From: Malus domestica
Lineage: Eukaryota; Streptophyta; Magnoliopsida; Rosales; Rosaceae
Assembly: GCF_042453785.1 (NCBI RefSeq)
Contig: NC_091677.1
Coordinates: 5,055,501-5,119,500 of the forward strand
Length of the DNA: 64,000 nt
Direction of reading: 5' to 3'
In this document: positions 12,137-21,571 of the stretch, in pieces
How positions within the stretch are numbered: the stretch's first letter is position 1
Layout of the letters: every line of letters begins with the position of its first letter
Notes under the pieces: generated by a model
Databases searched by the model: none
What the model was told of the DNA's origin: nothing
The model's input: only the letters and a program-made list of their open reading frames with translations
Made by a program: the position numbers and the translations under genes

Positions 12137-12817
12137 TCACAAAGGTTGCTTAGGAGAAGTCTCAGCAGTCGGTAGAGCCCCAGAAAGAGAAGGCACCGGA
12201 GGGTGATCACTCGGAGCCTCATTACTGGACAGAACCCTAGAAGGAAGAGGCATCGGAGGCTGATCATTTGGAGCTTCATTACGCGGTACATCCCCAGAAG
12301 ACGAAGGCAATAAATGTCTTTGGAACAAACCCATAAACCTCTGATGATCAAGTAAAATCTGACCATCAGATTCCTTTACCTGGTCAAGCTTCCTTTTCAT
12401 GTTTGTAGCTTAGTCATGTGCAAGTCTGTGCAATTGTTTATTCTCATGCTTGAGCCCTCTAATCTCCTGCTTGAGACTCATCACTTCATCCGTCAATGAT
12501 TCAACTTGGCGGGTTTAAGCAAATAAGCGTTGGACCATATTCGACATAGAACCTGCACATTGAACACTGAGAGCCAGAGAATCCTTAACAGCCAACCCAT
12601 CAGACCGTTTGGAAAGAAGTCTGTTATCTTTAGGAGTGAGAATGTTCCTGGCCACCACCGCAGCGGTCATATCATTCTTCATCACGGAATCCTCAACGGT
12701 AAGATGACTAGTAAGGGATAAGAAGGATGGGCGCCGTATGTTGTCTGGAGAAGGCGCGGTTGCCTCTTCACCAAGGTTCAAGTCAAAACAACGGTCGGAA
12801 GGGCCAGACATTTTCAA
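12137..12817 (-). pseudogene. Antisense transposon ORF with DLNL motif, broken
   Basis: One frame runs 227 codons from MKMSGPSDRCFDLNLGEE to PTAETSPKQPL and is cut by two in-frame stops (near 12515 and 12407). It has a central coiled-coil-like part (EVMSLKQEIRGLKHENKQLH) and a C-terminal part of Pro/Ser-rich repeats (NEAPNDQPPMPLPS, NEAPSDHPPVPSLS). The N-terminal FDLNL fits the DLNxx EAR-type repression motif in form. I recognise the protein as a type found in plant repeat elements; its function is unknown. Confidence 0.65.
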
Positions 12818-12975
12818 AGGTGTTGAAGAGAGAAGAGGTCGGACAAATCAAGATCTTAGAAGTGCAAGAAAGGAGCTTCTACTGGTGGAGATTCAAGTGT
12901 GCTTTGGAACTTAATGACAGCCTCTATAAAAATCTGCACTCGACGGAGCTTCAGAAATCGAAGAGCCGCCTGCTC

Positions 12976-13200
12976 AGAAATTGAAGAAGCGTTTGCTTTT
13001 TCAAAAGCTAGGCTGCTCAGAGACCACGAGGGCTGATCTCAGATATCGAAGAGGTGTTTCCTTTCTCCAAAGCTGGGTTGCTCAAAAACCACGAGGGCCA
13101 ATCTCAAAAATCGAAGAGGCGCTTGCTTTCTCAAAAGCTGAGCTGCTCAGAGACCACGAAGGCCGATCTCAGAAATCGAAAAGGCACCTGTTTTCTCAGC
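12976..13200. repeat. Tandem array, 65-bp unit x3 plus a partial
   Basis: Units start at 12976, 13041 and 13106, each 65 bp, with a partial fourth from 13171. Each contains a CGAAGAGGCG-like core, CTTTCTCAAAAGCTG and CTCAGAGACCACGAGGGC. It lies inside the LTR-element remnant. Confidence 0.85.
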
Positions 13201-13490
13201 CTTGTCAGCACTTGTCACATGCACACTCAGTTTTGCGAAAATTATGGGTAATCTGTCGAAGATTTCTGGTGAAGTAGAAAGCACGCGAATCTTACTGTTC
13301 AATCATCCACTTTCCACACGCAACATCAGCTCATGGGTACCACAGATAACTTTGTCAAAGATCTCTGACAAAGTTTAGACACGTGAAGCTTGCAGCTCCC
13401 ACTACATCGCTATGACCAAGAAGGGTAAAAGAATAGCAAAGAAACAGCACTAACAAAGTTTAGACACATAAATTTTGAAGGTTTAGCTAC

Positions 13491-14487
13491 TAAGGGTGGG
13501 TTCGGTTTAAATCGGTTCGGTTTTTTGCCAAAACCGAAACCAAACCGAAATTTCGGTTCGGTTCGGTTCGGTTCAATTTTTTTTCGGTTTTTTTCGGTTC
13601 GGTTTTTTTTCGGTTCGGTTTTTTCCTCTTCGGTTTCGGTTTTTTGTTTTTATTTTTTTTCAAAAAATGAAAAACATTGAAATTTTAAATTTTAACATAT
13701 CCAACACAATCATAACATAAACATTCTAACTAGAATCAAAGACAATGAAAATAAACATTTAAAGTTGAATTAAAATCATCAATCAAGTCTTTCAAAGTCC
13801 AAACTAACAACCTCACAACACAAAAATCACACAAAAATCATACAAATGACTTAGAAAAGTTAAATTGTATGATGTTGTTCAAAGATCAATGTTATTTGCT
13901 TGTAACTGCATGTTGACAACTTGATTAGTAAAGGTAATGCGTGGGTGGATTTATTTAGTGTGTGTTGGATTCTTTTCCATCACAAATTACCCAAGTAATC
14001 TACCCGAAATAAATGTTTATGGATTATGTTACATGTTATATGAGAGTAGATTTGGAAAAGAAAGCTGGCGCATAAGTAGACAGTGCTATGGAAATGGATG
14101 TAGGTACTTCGGGAAGAGGTTTGGTTCCGGAACCTTATATGGGGGAGAAATAATAGGTTAGGGTTTAGAGTTTTTATAGGCCTTTTTTTTAATATTTTGA
14201 GCTTAAAGTTTGGCAACACATTGGGTTAGCACATTTTAACTTACAAATTGGGTTTAGAAAATAATACCCAAAACAAATAATTAAATAAAAAAATTAATTT
14301 AATTAATTCGGTTCGGTTCGGTTTGGTTCGGTTTCTAGATCACTAAAACCGAACCGAACCAAAAGAATTCGGTTCGGTTCGATTTTTTCAATTCGGTTCG
14401 ATTTTTTCGTTCGGTTCGATTTTTTCGGTTTCGGTTCGGTTTGGTTTTCGGTTTTTTTCGATTTTCGGTTTTTTGAACCCACCCCTA
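13491..14487. mobile_element. hAT-type MITE, 997 bp
   Basis: A perfect 8-bp target duplication TTAGCTAC lies at 13483-13490 and 14488-14495. The ends are inverted: TAAGGGTGGGTTCGGTTT on the left and, in reverse, TAGGGGTGGGTTCAAAAAAC on the right. The subterminal zones are dense in GGTTCGGTT and its complement, typical of hAT ends where transposase binds. The interior is AT-rich; the short ORFs inside have no recognisable transposase motif. Confidence 0.88.
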
Positions 14488-14640
14488 TTAGCTACCATAT
14501 TATTACTCACAAGGGTAAATGAACAACACCACTGCTGGATAATTGGAAAGTCCCTGTGTGTCAACCTCTATGCTCCGTGGCAAGGTAGACTAGCAAAAAT
14601 GCTCAACTTTTACTCACATTCGAGAAAACACTCCCAATAA

Positions 14641-14896
14641 GATTGCTTGCTCCAAATTCGAAGAGGCACCGCCCTCCGAATCTCGAGAGCCAGACTCCCA
14701 TCATGATTACTTTCTAAAAAATTGAAGAGACACCGCTCTCCGAATTTAAAAAGTTAGACTCCCAGCATGATTGCTTTCTCAAAAATCGAAGAGGCACCAT
14801 TATTCGAATCTCGAGAGCCAGATCCCCGACAGGATCGCTTGTTCAAAAACCGAAGAGGCATCGCTTTCTCAACTTCGAGAGCCAGATCTCCTTGGA
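14641..14896. repeat. Tandem array, 64-bp unit x4
   Basis: Units begin at 14641, 14705, 14769 and 14833. Each has GATTGCTTTCTCAAAAATCG-like sequence, GAAGAGGCACCG and CGAGAGCCAGA. It shares the CGAAGAGGC core with the 65-bp array on the other side of the hAT MITE, so both may come from one ancestral unit. Confidence 0.85.
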
Positions 14897-16125
14897 TAAA
14901 GCTTGTCTGTAATCTTCACACGCAACATCAGCTTTCCAAATGCCACAGACCACTTTTTCAAAGTGCTCTGACAGAGTTAAAACACGTGAAGTGGGCAGCT
15001 CCTACTACAATGCTATGACCAAGAAGGGTAAAGGAATAACATTACTACTTGTTGTTAGGGAGACTCCTATATATGTTGACCTCCATCCTCAACGGACAGG
15101 CAGACCTGCAAAAATGCTCAACCCTTCTTCATATCTGAAAGGGCACTCCCAACGAAGCCTCTTGAAATACTCATCTTTCTTTCCCCCCGATAATACCTCT
15201 ACAAACAAGCTACACCAGAGCAAGAATATCTTATATCATCAGGGTTAAAAGCAAGAGTATCCCCTATCATGCTTTTTCCCTGTCTTTTCCTTTGGCCTTG
15301 TTCTTACCTGCAAGACAAGGAGAAAGAAAACAATTAGTCAGCACTTGGAATCAAACTTCCAGTCAGGAACTAACTGCCTGGAACCCCTTACTTGATTACT
15401 TACCTGACATTGCTCTCGAGTACTCATCTTCAACATCTTATGCTTCCAGAGAAGATACCACATCTGCTTGAGGAACAGGTAGGGCCAGTGAGAAGGATAC
15501 AAGGAAGCATGTGGAGAAAAACGTAACAGAACACGTGCCGATACTTCCACTACTTTGTCAACAGCAAAAGTATCCCATATCAGCAGGGTCGAACGTACTC
15601 TAGATTTAATGGACTTATTTTGACCCTCAAATTCTTCAGTCGGCCTTATACTCTGAAGGTAACCAGAAAACCCTCCAGCCTAATTCAAGAATAAGCATGT
15701 GGAAAGTTACTTCTTCAAAAGCAAAATTATCTCATATCATCTCTTTTTCTTTTCTTCTCTTTATCCTTCATGCTGCCTGCAAGATAAGGAGAATGAGAAC
15801 AATCAGCCGGAACTCGAAATCAAACTTCTGATCTATGACTGATTGCTTGGAACTCTGATTGCTTACCTTGTCTGTCACCTCTTTCAGCAGATTCCCTAGC
15901 TCGGCGACTTGGGGGACTCCTACTACATGGTTTGTATCGCACTTGACCACGCCTGAAACTACAAGTAAGCTTCAAGTGAAATTGATACATTACCTTGTGC
16001 ATCTCCATCAGTTAAAGATACCACCTGTGGACGGATGAAGAGTACTTCCAGAGAAGATGCCACATCTACCTATGGGACAGATAAGGCAAGTGAAGACGAT
16101 ACCACACTTTGGTACTTAGAAGTTT

Positions 16126-16612
16126 TGTGATTACTCAGTGGCTTGGATCTTGCAAGTCCCCAACCGAGGAGCGTCTCCTCCAACCAGGAGGCCAATCACA
16201 GAGCGACACGTGTCGACATCAGAAGCCAATCATAGCGCGACACGTGTCAACATCGGAAGCCAATCACAACACGACAAGTGTCAATGTCAGAACAAGGCTA
16301 GAAACTCTCTTCTATAAAAGGAGATCATTCTCCCAAAATATTTCCTAATGTCATTTGTACTAAATCATTCACTTGTACCCACTAAAGGAGAGCTTGAACC
16401 TATGTACTTGTGTAAACCCTTCACAATTAATAAGAACTCCTATACTTCGTGGACGTAGCCAATCTGGGTGAACCACATACATCTTGTGTTTGCTCTCCTG
16501 TCTCTATCCTTTTACATACTTATCCACACTAATGACCGGAGCAATCTAGCGAAGGTCACAAACTTAATACTTTCTGTTGTACCAAAGTCCTCACTGATTT
16601 TGTGCATCAACA
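16126..16612 (+). repeat. LTR of the nested retroelement
   Basis: Starts TGTGATTACTCAGTGG and ends TGTGCATCAACA (TG...CA). It has promoter layout: a 3 x 34-bp array (16191-16292), a TATA box TATAAAAG at 16313-16320, and polyadenylation-like AATAAG about 110 bases downstream. After it, LINE sequence resumes at 16613. Confidence 0.75.
16191..16292 (+). promoter_or_regulatory. 3 x 34-bp CCAAT/ACGTGTC array in the LTR
   Basis: Three exact-length units (16191-16224, 16225-16258, 16259-16292). Each starts with GCCAATCA and contains CGACACGTGTC, or CGACAAGTGTC in the third. CCAAT and ACGTG (ABRE/G-box) are known plant transcription-factor sites. The array ends 20 bases before the TATA box, which suggests an enhancer; this is inferred from sequence alone. 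Confidence 0.7.
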
Positions 16613-17262
16613 ATCCTTAAGTCCTTACCTTTTTGCATTGGTAATGGATGAGTTAATATGACATATTCAAGATGTTATTCCTCGGTGTATGCTTTACGCA
16701 GACGATATAGGGTTGATAGATGAAACTCAGGAAGGGGTAAATGCGAAGCTTAACCTTTGGAGAGAAGTGTTGGAATCTAAAGGTCTTCCCCTGAGCCGAT
16801 CAAAGACAGAATATATAGAATACAAGCGGGATGGATGAAGTGGAAGAGTGCATCCGTCGTGTTGTGTGACCATCGTATGACACTGAAGCTCAAGGGAGAA
16901 TTTTATAGGATTGCAATAAGGTCGGCGATGCTGTATGGCACAGAATGTTGGGCGGTGAAGCATCAACACGTACACAAAATGGGTGTAGCGGAGATGAGGA
17001 TGCTTCGTTGGAGGTGTGGGCTCACGGGAAAGGATAAGATTAGGAATGAGTGGGTTGGACATGTGCAAAGAAGGCCTACTGACGCTCCAGTTCGAAGATG
17101 TGACTACGGGACAGATATTCAGGGCCGAAGGGGTAGAGGAAGACCTAGGAAAACTTTGGAAGAGACCCTAAGAAAAGACTTAGAGTACTTGGATCTAACG
17201 GAGGACATGACACAAAACCGAGCGCAATGGCGTTCTAGGATTCACATAGCCGACCCCACTTA
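16613..17262 (+). pseudogene. LINE reverse transcriptase fragment (copy 2)
   Basis: Second piece of LINE coding sequence, collinear with copy 1 from its position about 11014 onward. It keeps [31 protein letters not shown] and the end GRRGRGRPRKTLEETL, finishing at IHIADPT and a stop, then the TTG-repeat tail. Relative to copy 1 it lacks about 130 bases after 16815 and about 70 bases near 17050. Confidence 0.85.
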
Positions 17263-17288
17263 GTGAGAAAATGCTTTGTTGTTGTTGT

Positions 17289-17307
17289 TCTAGTATCATC
17301 TTTTATA
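17289..17307. repeat. Right 19-bp direct repeat flanking the LINE block
   Basis: Identical to 10772-10790 and placed directly after the LINE 3' tail. Confidence 0.8.
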
Positions 17308-17776
17308 AAAGAAAAAGAAATTTAGCATGCCAAAAGTGTTGTAATTGTTCTATTGTTATATAATTATTCTACAAAACAAGTTATTTCTGCATGGCAACCT
17401 AATAATAGTTTTAGCATGTGCACACTTGCTTTTGAGCAGGGATAAGAGTCCCTTGCTAATAGAAATAAAGACTACTCAACTCAAGTGCTTGCAATTTAAA
17501 GGCCTGAGTTGGCTTGGAAAAGGATTGATAGCTAATTAACTATTGAGAATTAGTTCTTGGAAAGGTCGAATGCGTAAACATCAACTGGTTTTTATGTGTA
17601 AAAGTGTAATATTTATTGCATGGGGTCATAAAGCTGAATTGCTAATTTATAAGCACAAACAAAAGCGGCAAAGTTTCAACCAAATGTGTTTATCAAAGGG
17701 TTTGACAAAATAACTTAAAAAGTAATTGCCAATAACAGAAGTAATTTTCAGTGATTTTTGAACAAACAAGAAGAAC

Positions 17777-17889
17777 ACTTCTAACGTGCTTCTAATAAAA
17801 ACGTTTATAAGCAAAAATGTTTCCTCGTATATAGAAGGGAACATTTCTGCTTATAAACGTTTTAATTAGAAGCATGATAGAGGTGTTAA
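17777..17889. repeat. Near-perfect long hairpin
   Basis: Arms of about 50 bases around a short loop: GCTTCTAATAAAAACGTTTA on the left pairs with TAAACGTTTTAATTAGAAGC on the right, extending to AACACTTCT / AGAGGTGTT at the outside. It may be a small MITE or the source of a hairpin RNA. Confidence 0.75.
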
Positions 17890-17978
17890 TCTCTAAACTT
17901 ACACAAAACGGTTAGAAAGAATCAAGACCCATTTTATCTAACCAAACCATTCTAGTATTCATAAGGAGTCTATTTTCA

Positions 17979-18217
17979 TTTTTTTTGTCAAATGATAAAT
18001 TTTGTTAAATTAGTCATCGATGGGGTTTGAACCCACACCGTCATACAAGGACTCAACACTTTTTCACCATTGTAGTTAAGGGCCACTTGCGTCTATTTCA
18101 TTTTTTTTTTTGTCAAACGATATATTTTGTTAAATTAGTCACCAACAGAATTTGAACCCATATTTTCATACAAAAACTCAATACTTTTCCACCACTCTAG
18201 TAAATGATCACTTGCTC
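17979..18217 (-). mobile_element. Tandem pair of SINEs (minus strand)
   Basis: Two copies of one unit (about 17979-18090 and 18101-18217). On minus each reads TTAACTACAATGGTGAAAA (A-box like), GTGTGGGTTCAAACCCC (B-box like), then a short body and an A-tail. GTCTATTTCAT or a near copy lies before, between and after the two units (about 17969, 18091, 18218), so they look like a dimer sharing one target repeat. Confidence 0.7.
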
Positions 18218-18593
18218 GTCTATTTCATATTTTGGATATGTTAGATTGGTTTGACGCCATGGAACATTCTAGTGATAAGGTCAAAGTCTAAAATTGTCAA
18301 CCCCGAATGCAAAATGCTATTTCCTATTGGGTCGTTTAAGAAAATCCAGAGGCTAAGCCGCTGGTTTTAGGTGGTCAAAAGTTTATTGCTGCCCACAGTA
18401 AGTAGCTCATAATTTTCCATTCTTCCATATATACCAATCCACGTAACACTATTTATACCTGGCCATAGAAATCCAAACGCAACAGTCAAAAGCAAGAAGC
18501 AGAAAGAAAGCAAAGCAAATTACTTTCCTCTCACAAATCTTGTTAGAGAAAATCAAAGTACTAATTAAGAGAAGGAGAATTTCTGGATTTCAG

Positions 18594-19256
18594 ATGGGGC
18601 GTTGGGTTAGGCCTGAGGTGAGCAAGCTTTGGCTTTTATTAATTTGGTTACTCTTTTCAATAGCAGGTAGGCTAGTTGATTGCAACAACATATGTCCCAC
18701 CTTTGATCTTGAGTTCAGATCTCTTCCTCGCAAATAGTCGAGAATAAAGTTTTCAAATTAATTTGGTTACTTTTTATTCGAATCTCTTCGTTTTTGTCTG
18801 TTGATGGGAGAAAAACGATAGCACGAAAATACTTTCTGAAGGTCCTTTAGTTTTCTCAACAAAACAATCCAATTAAGCAAATAATTAATCCCAATTTTTA
18901 TTTGACATATCTTTAGGTGTACCCGTTAATGGCTGCAATGACATTTGTGACAAGCTTGTGCGCATTTCAGCTTACAAGGAACATGTTCCTCAACCCTGAA
19001 GTCAGGTACAAATTAATATACATATACATATACATATATATATATATATATATTTATAATTTAAAGGTCTAAGTTTATAAACGTGTTAATTAGTTATTTT
19101 ATTTGCAGAATCAACAAAGCTCACCGTCGAATGGCGGTGCTTGAAAACGAAGAAGAGGGAGAGAAGTACGCCGAGCACGGCCTCCGGAAGTTCCTCCGCA
19201 CACGGCCACCGGAGATCATGCCTACCATCAACCACTTCTTCTCTCAAGAAAAATGA
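18594..19256 (+). CDS. B12D-like protein (NADH-ubiquinone reductase MLRQ-type)
   Basis: Three exons: 18594-18617, 18917-19005 and 19109-19256, GT-AG throughout, 86 aa, the usual size of the B12D family. Exon 1 encodes MGRWVRPE; exon 2 VYPLMAAMTFVTSLCAFQLT, a single membrane segment, then RNMFLNPEVR; exon 3 carries the family signature EGEKYAEHGLRKFLR and the C-terminus PEIMPTINHFFSQ. B12D proteins are small mitochondrial inner-membrane proteins related to the MLRQ subunit, studied in seeds, senescence and low-oxygen stress. The first exon is only eight codons and was missed by simple ORF calling; the long first intron and the match to the family N-terminus support it. Function here is taken from the family. 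Confidence 0.92.
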
Positions 19257-19373
19257 TATCGGACATGTTCGTGAAAGTTTACTTGTGAGCGCAGGGGGGG
19301 GTTTATTTTTTAAGAGTTTTATAGCAACTTCTTCATGTCAGTTTATACTATTTTGCTTTGGGCCAGTTTTTTT

Positions 19374-19588
19374 GGACAAGGATTGTCTACCCTCCTATTT
19401 TTGGTGCCCTTCCATGCCCTCCTGTTTGTGTGGTCACGGTTAAGCCACGTCAATATTTTATATTACTATTTACTTTTATCTTATTATCTCTATAAAAAAA
19501 TAATATAAAATATTAACGTGGCTTAACCGTGACCACACAAAACAGGAGGGAAAGGCACCAAAAATAGGAGGGTAGACAATCCTTGTCC
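19374..19588. mobile_element. Mutator-type MITE with long inverted repeats
   Basis: The arms are about 90 bases and nearly perfect (GGACAAGGATTGTCTACCCT on the left, its complement on the right). A 9-bp repeat AGTTTTTTT flanks it (19365-19373, 19589-19597), the size expected of Mutator-like elements. It lies about 120 bases downstream of the B12D stop. The element at 35630-35811 belongs to the same family. Confidence 0.85.
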
Positions 19589-19597
19589 AGTTTTTTT

Positions 19598-20587
19598 TAT
19601 CATGTTTTATGAAATTCCACAGCAGTCATTCATGTTTCCCCATTTTGTATAAACAATAATTTAATGATGAGCCTGTCATTCATCGTATTAAAACAATCAA
19701 TCGTTATTTTTTGTTTTTGGATGCTATTTTACACCTTTTAAGTTTGGTGTGATTTTCTAAATAGGCCATGAAATTTTAATTTTCTCATACGTCACAGGTG
19801 TTGAAATTGTTTTAATATGTGTTTTCGGTTTGATTAATTGTATGCTTATTCATTGAATTGATTATCTGGTGAGTTTGAGACCTTTGTATATTCTAACATG
19901 TAAGACACATTTGCACCATATTAACAAAAAAATTAATTTAATGGATGATTAGATGTCCAAAGAGACAAAAATATAAATGGATAAAAAAATAAAACTTCAT
20001 GATGCAAAAATAAAATAAAATAAAATAAATAAAACCTCATGACCCATTTTCAAATTGTCTCAAATCCGAAGAGTGTAAAATGCAGTTAGGCCAATTACGG
20101 AGAAACCATTTTAACACGCAGGCAATGAACTTCAAACATTTCCAAACAGGAGAATCGTTGGCAAAAAAGAAAATGAAAAATATTATGACAAATGATATTG
20201 GGAAATACATGCCAAACTGTTTGGGCTTGTTGGATCATAGAAAAAAAACAATTTGTTGTTTAGGATCGGCCCATGTGAGACCATGAATATATATATATAT
20301 ATTTTAAGATTAAAGCTTTGAATTTTTTATTTTTGATGCAACAATATAACTTACACTAAAAATTAGGTGAACAGATTGTTATGTCATTTACGATCAAACT
20401 TAAGAATTCTCACTTAAAAATAAAAAGAAATACCACTACACATAATATATTAAGTAGCATTAAAATGAGATTGGGAATGAGAAATTACTTCCTTTTTTTT
20501 ATATTTGAAAATCAAACTTGTGAACAATTGTAATTAATGTCGGAAAATGAGATGGGAAAACAAAACCTATGAGGAATGGAGAGTTTG
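19598..20587. other. Intergenic between the MULE-MITE and Cassandra
   Basis: AT-rich sequence with a short TA tract near 20290; no gene or recognisable repeat. Confidence 0.45.
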
Positions 20588-21566
20588 TGTAACATCTCAC
20601 ATCGTCCAGGGGAGTGGATCATCTATGCCTTATATGTATATTCTCATGTCTACCTAACACGAGGCCTTTTGGGAGCTCACTAGTTTCGGGTTCCGTAAGA
20701 ACTCCGAAGTTAAGCGAGTTCGCGGGAGAGCAATCCCAGGATGGGTGACCTACTGGGAAGTTCTCATGTGAGTTCCCAGAAACAAAACCTTGAGGGTGTG
20801 GTGGGGGCCCAAAGCGGACAATATCGTGTTACAGTGGAGTCGAGCTGGGGATGTGATGGGGGCCCGGGCCGGGATGTGACAATTTGGTATCAGAGTCAAT
20901 CTTTAGCCGAAAGTGTGCCGACGAGGATGTCGAGCCCCTAAGGAGGGTGAATTGTAACATCCCACATCGCCTAGGGGAGTGGATCCTTTATGCCTTATAT
21001 GTATATTCTCATCTCTACCTAATACGAGACCTTTTGGAAAGGGAACTCACTAGTTTCGGGTTCCATAGGAACTCTGAAGTTAAGCGAGTTCGCGTGAGAG
21101 CAATCCCAGGATGGGTGACTCACTGGGAAGTTCTCATGTGAGTTCCCAAAATCAAAACCTTGAGGGCGTGGTGGGGGCCCGGGCTGGGATGCGACAATTT
21201 GGTATCAGAGCCAATCTCTAGCCGAAAGTGTGCCGACGAGGATGTCGATCCCCTAAGGAGGGTGAATTGTAACATCCCACATCGCCTAGGGGAGTGGATC
21301 ATCTATGCCTTATATGTATATTCTCATCTCTACCTAATACGAGGCCTTTTGGAAATGGAGCTCACTAGCTTCGGGTTCCGTAAGAACTCTGAAGTTAAGC
21401 GAGTTCGCGTGAGAGCAATCCCATGATGGGTGACTCACTGGGAAGTTCTCGTGTGAGTTCCCAGAGACAAAACCGTGAGGGTGTGGTGGGGGCCCAAAAC
21501 GGACAATATCGTGTTGTGGTGGAGTTGAGCCTGAGATGTGGTGGGGGTCTGGGCCGGGATGTGACA
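20588..21566 (+). mobile_element. Cassandra TRIM retrotransposon, trimeric (3 LTRs, 2 internal domains)
   Basis: LTR1 20588-20881 (294 bp), internal 20882-20952, LTR2 20953-21196 (244 bp), internal 21197-21267, LTR3 21268-21566 (299 bp). Each LTR starts TGTAACATC and ends in GACA. Both internal parts start ATTTGGTATCAGAG (initiator tRNA-Met primer site) and end with a purine-rich CTAAGGAGGGTGAAT. The whole unit is flanked by a perfect 5-bp GTTTG duplication (20583-20587, 21567-21571). LTR2 lacks about 50 bases near its 3' part. No protein is encoded, as usual for TRIMs. Confidence 0.93.
20687..20780 (+). repeat. 5S rRNA-like segment in Cassandra LTR1
   Basis: Closely follows the plant 5S rRNA text, including GAACTCCGAAGTTAAGCG (A-box zone) and AATCCCAGGATGGGTGACC (C-box zone), then CTGGGAAGTTCTC. 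Equivalent segments lie in LTR2 (about 21058-21150) and LTR3 (about 21374-21466). It is a 5S-derived promoter module of the retroelement, not a 5S gene. Confidence 0.88.
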
Positions 21567-21571
21567 GTTTG

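Larger units (their letters stand above)
11879..16612. mobile_element. LTR-retroelement remnant with antisense ORF (non-autonomous)
   Basis: Between the two LINE pieces lies an element with one recognisable LTR (16126-16612, + orientation) and a conserved but broken ORF in the opposite orientation (12137-12817). The left border shares about 35 bases with the LTR start (ACTCAGTGACTTGG against ACTCAGTGGCTTGG), which may be what is left of a second LTR. No gag, protease, RT or integrase is visible. LTR elements with antisense ORFs are known in the Tat branch of Ty3/gypsy; this one looks like a large non-autonomous derivative. Two tandem arrays (65-bp and 64-bp units) lie inside. Confidence 0.6.
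10791..17288 (+). mobile_element. LINE-derived block with nested LTR element and hAT MITE
   Basis: The outermost layer is a 5'-truncated LINE bounded by a 19-bp direct repeat and ending in a TTGTTGTTGTTGTT tail. LINE reverse-transcriptase sequence is present twice in the same orientation (10820-11878 and 16613-17262). The part between them is an unrelated LTR-type element (about 11870-16612) that itself contains a hAT MITE (13491-14487). The second LINE piece restarts upstream of where the first one ends, so a simple single insertion does not explain the layout; a duplication or unequal exchange must have taken place. Confidence 0.8.
17308..18593. other. Intergenic, upstream of the B12D-like gene
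   Basis: AT-rich spacer holding a long hairpin (17777-17889) and a tandem pair of SINEs (17979-18217). The last part before 18594 should be promoter and 5' UTR. No further gene seen. Confidence 0.5.

Noticed and set aside
13937-14219. Short ORFs inside the hAT MITE
   Set aside because: No transposase motif and no conserved domain; chance ORFs in AT-rich sequence.
16727-17068. Minus-strand ORF of 113 codons
   Set aside because: Antisense of the LINE reverse-transcriptase remnant; no independent signal.
20687-21466. A cluster of 5S rRNA genes
   Set aside because: Only part of the 5S text is kept and it sits inside LTRs with TG..CA ends and primer sites; this is Cassandra, not rDNA.
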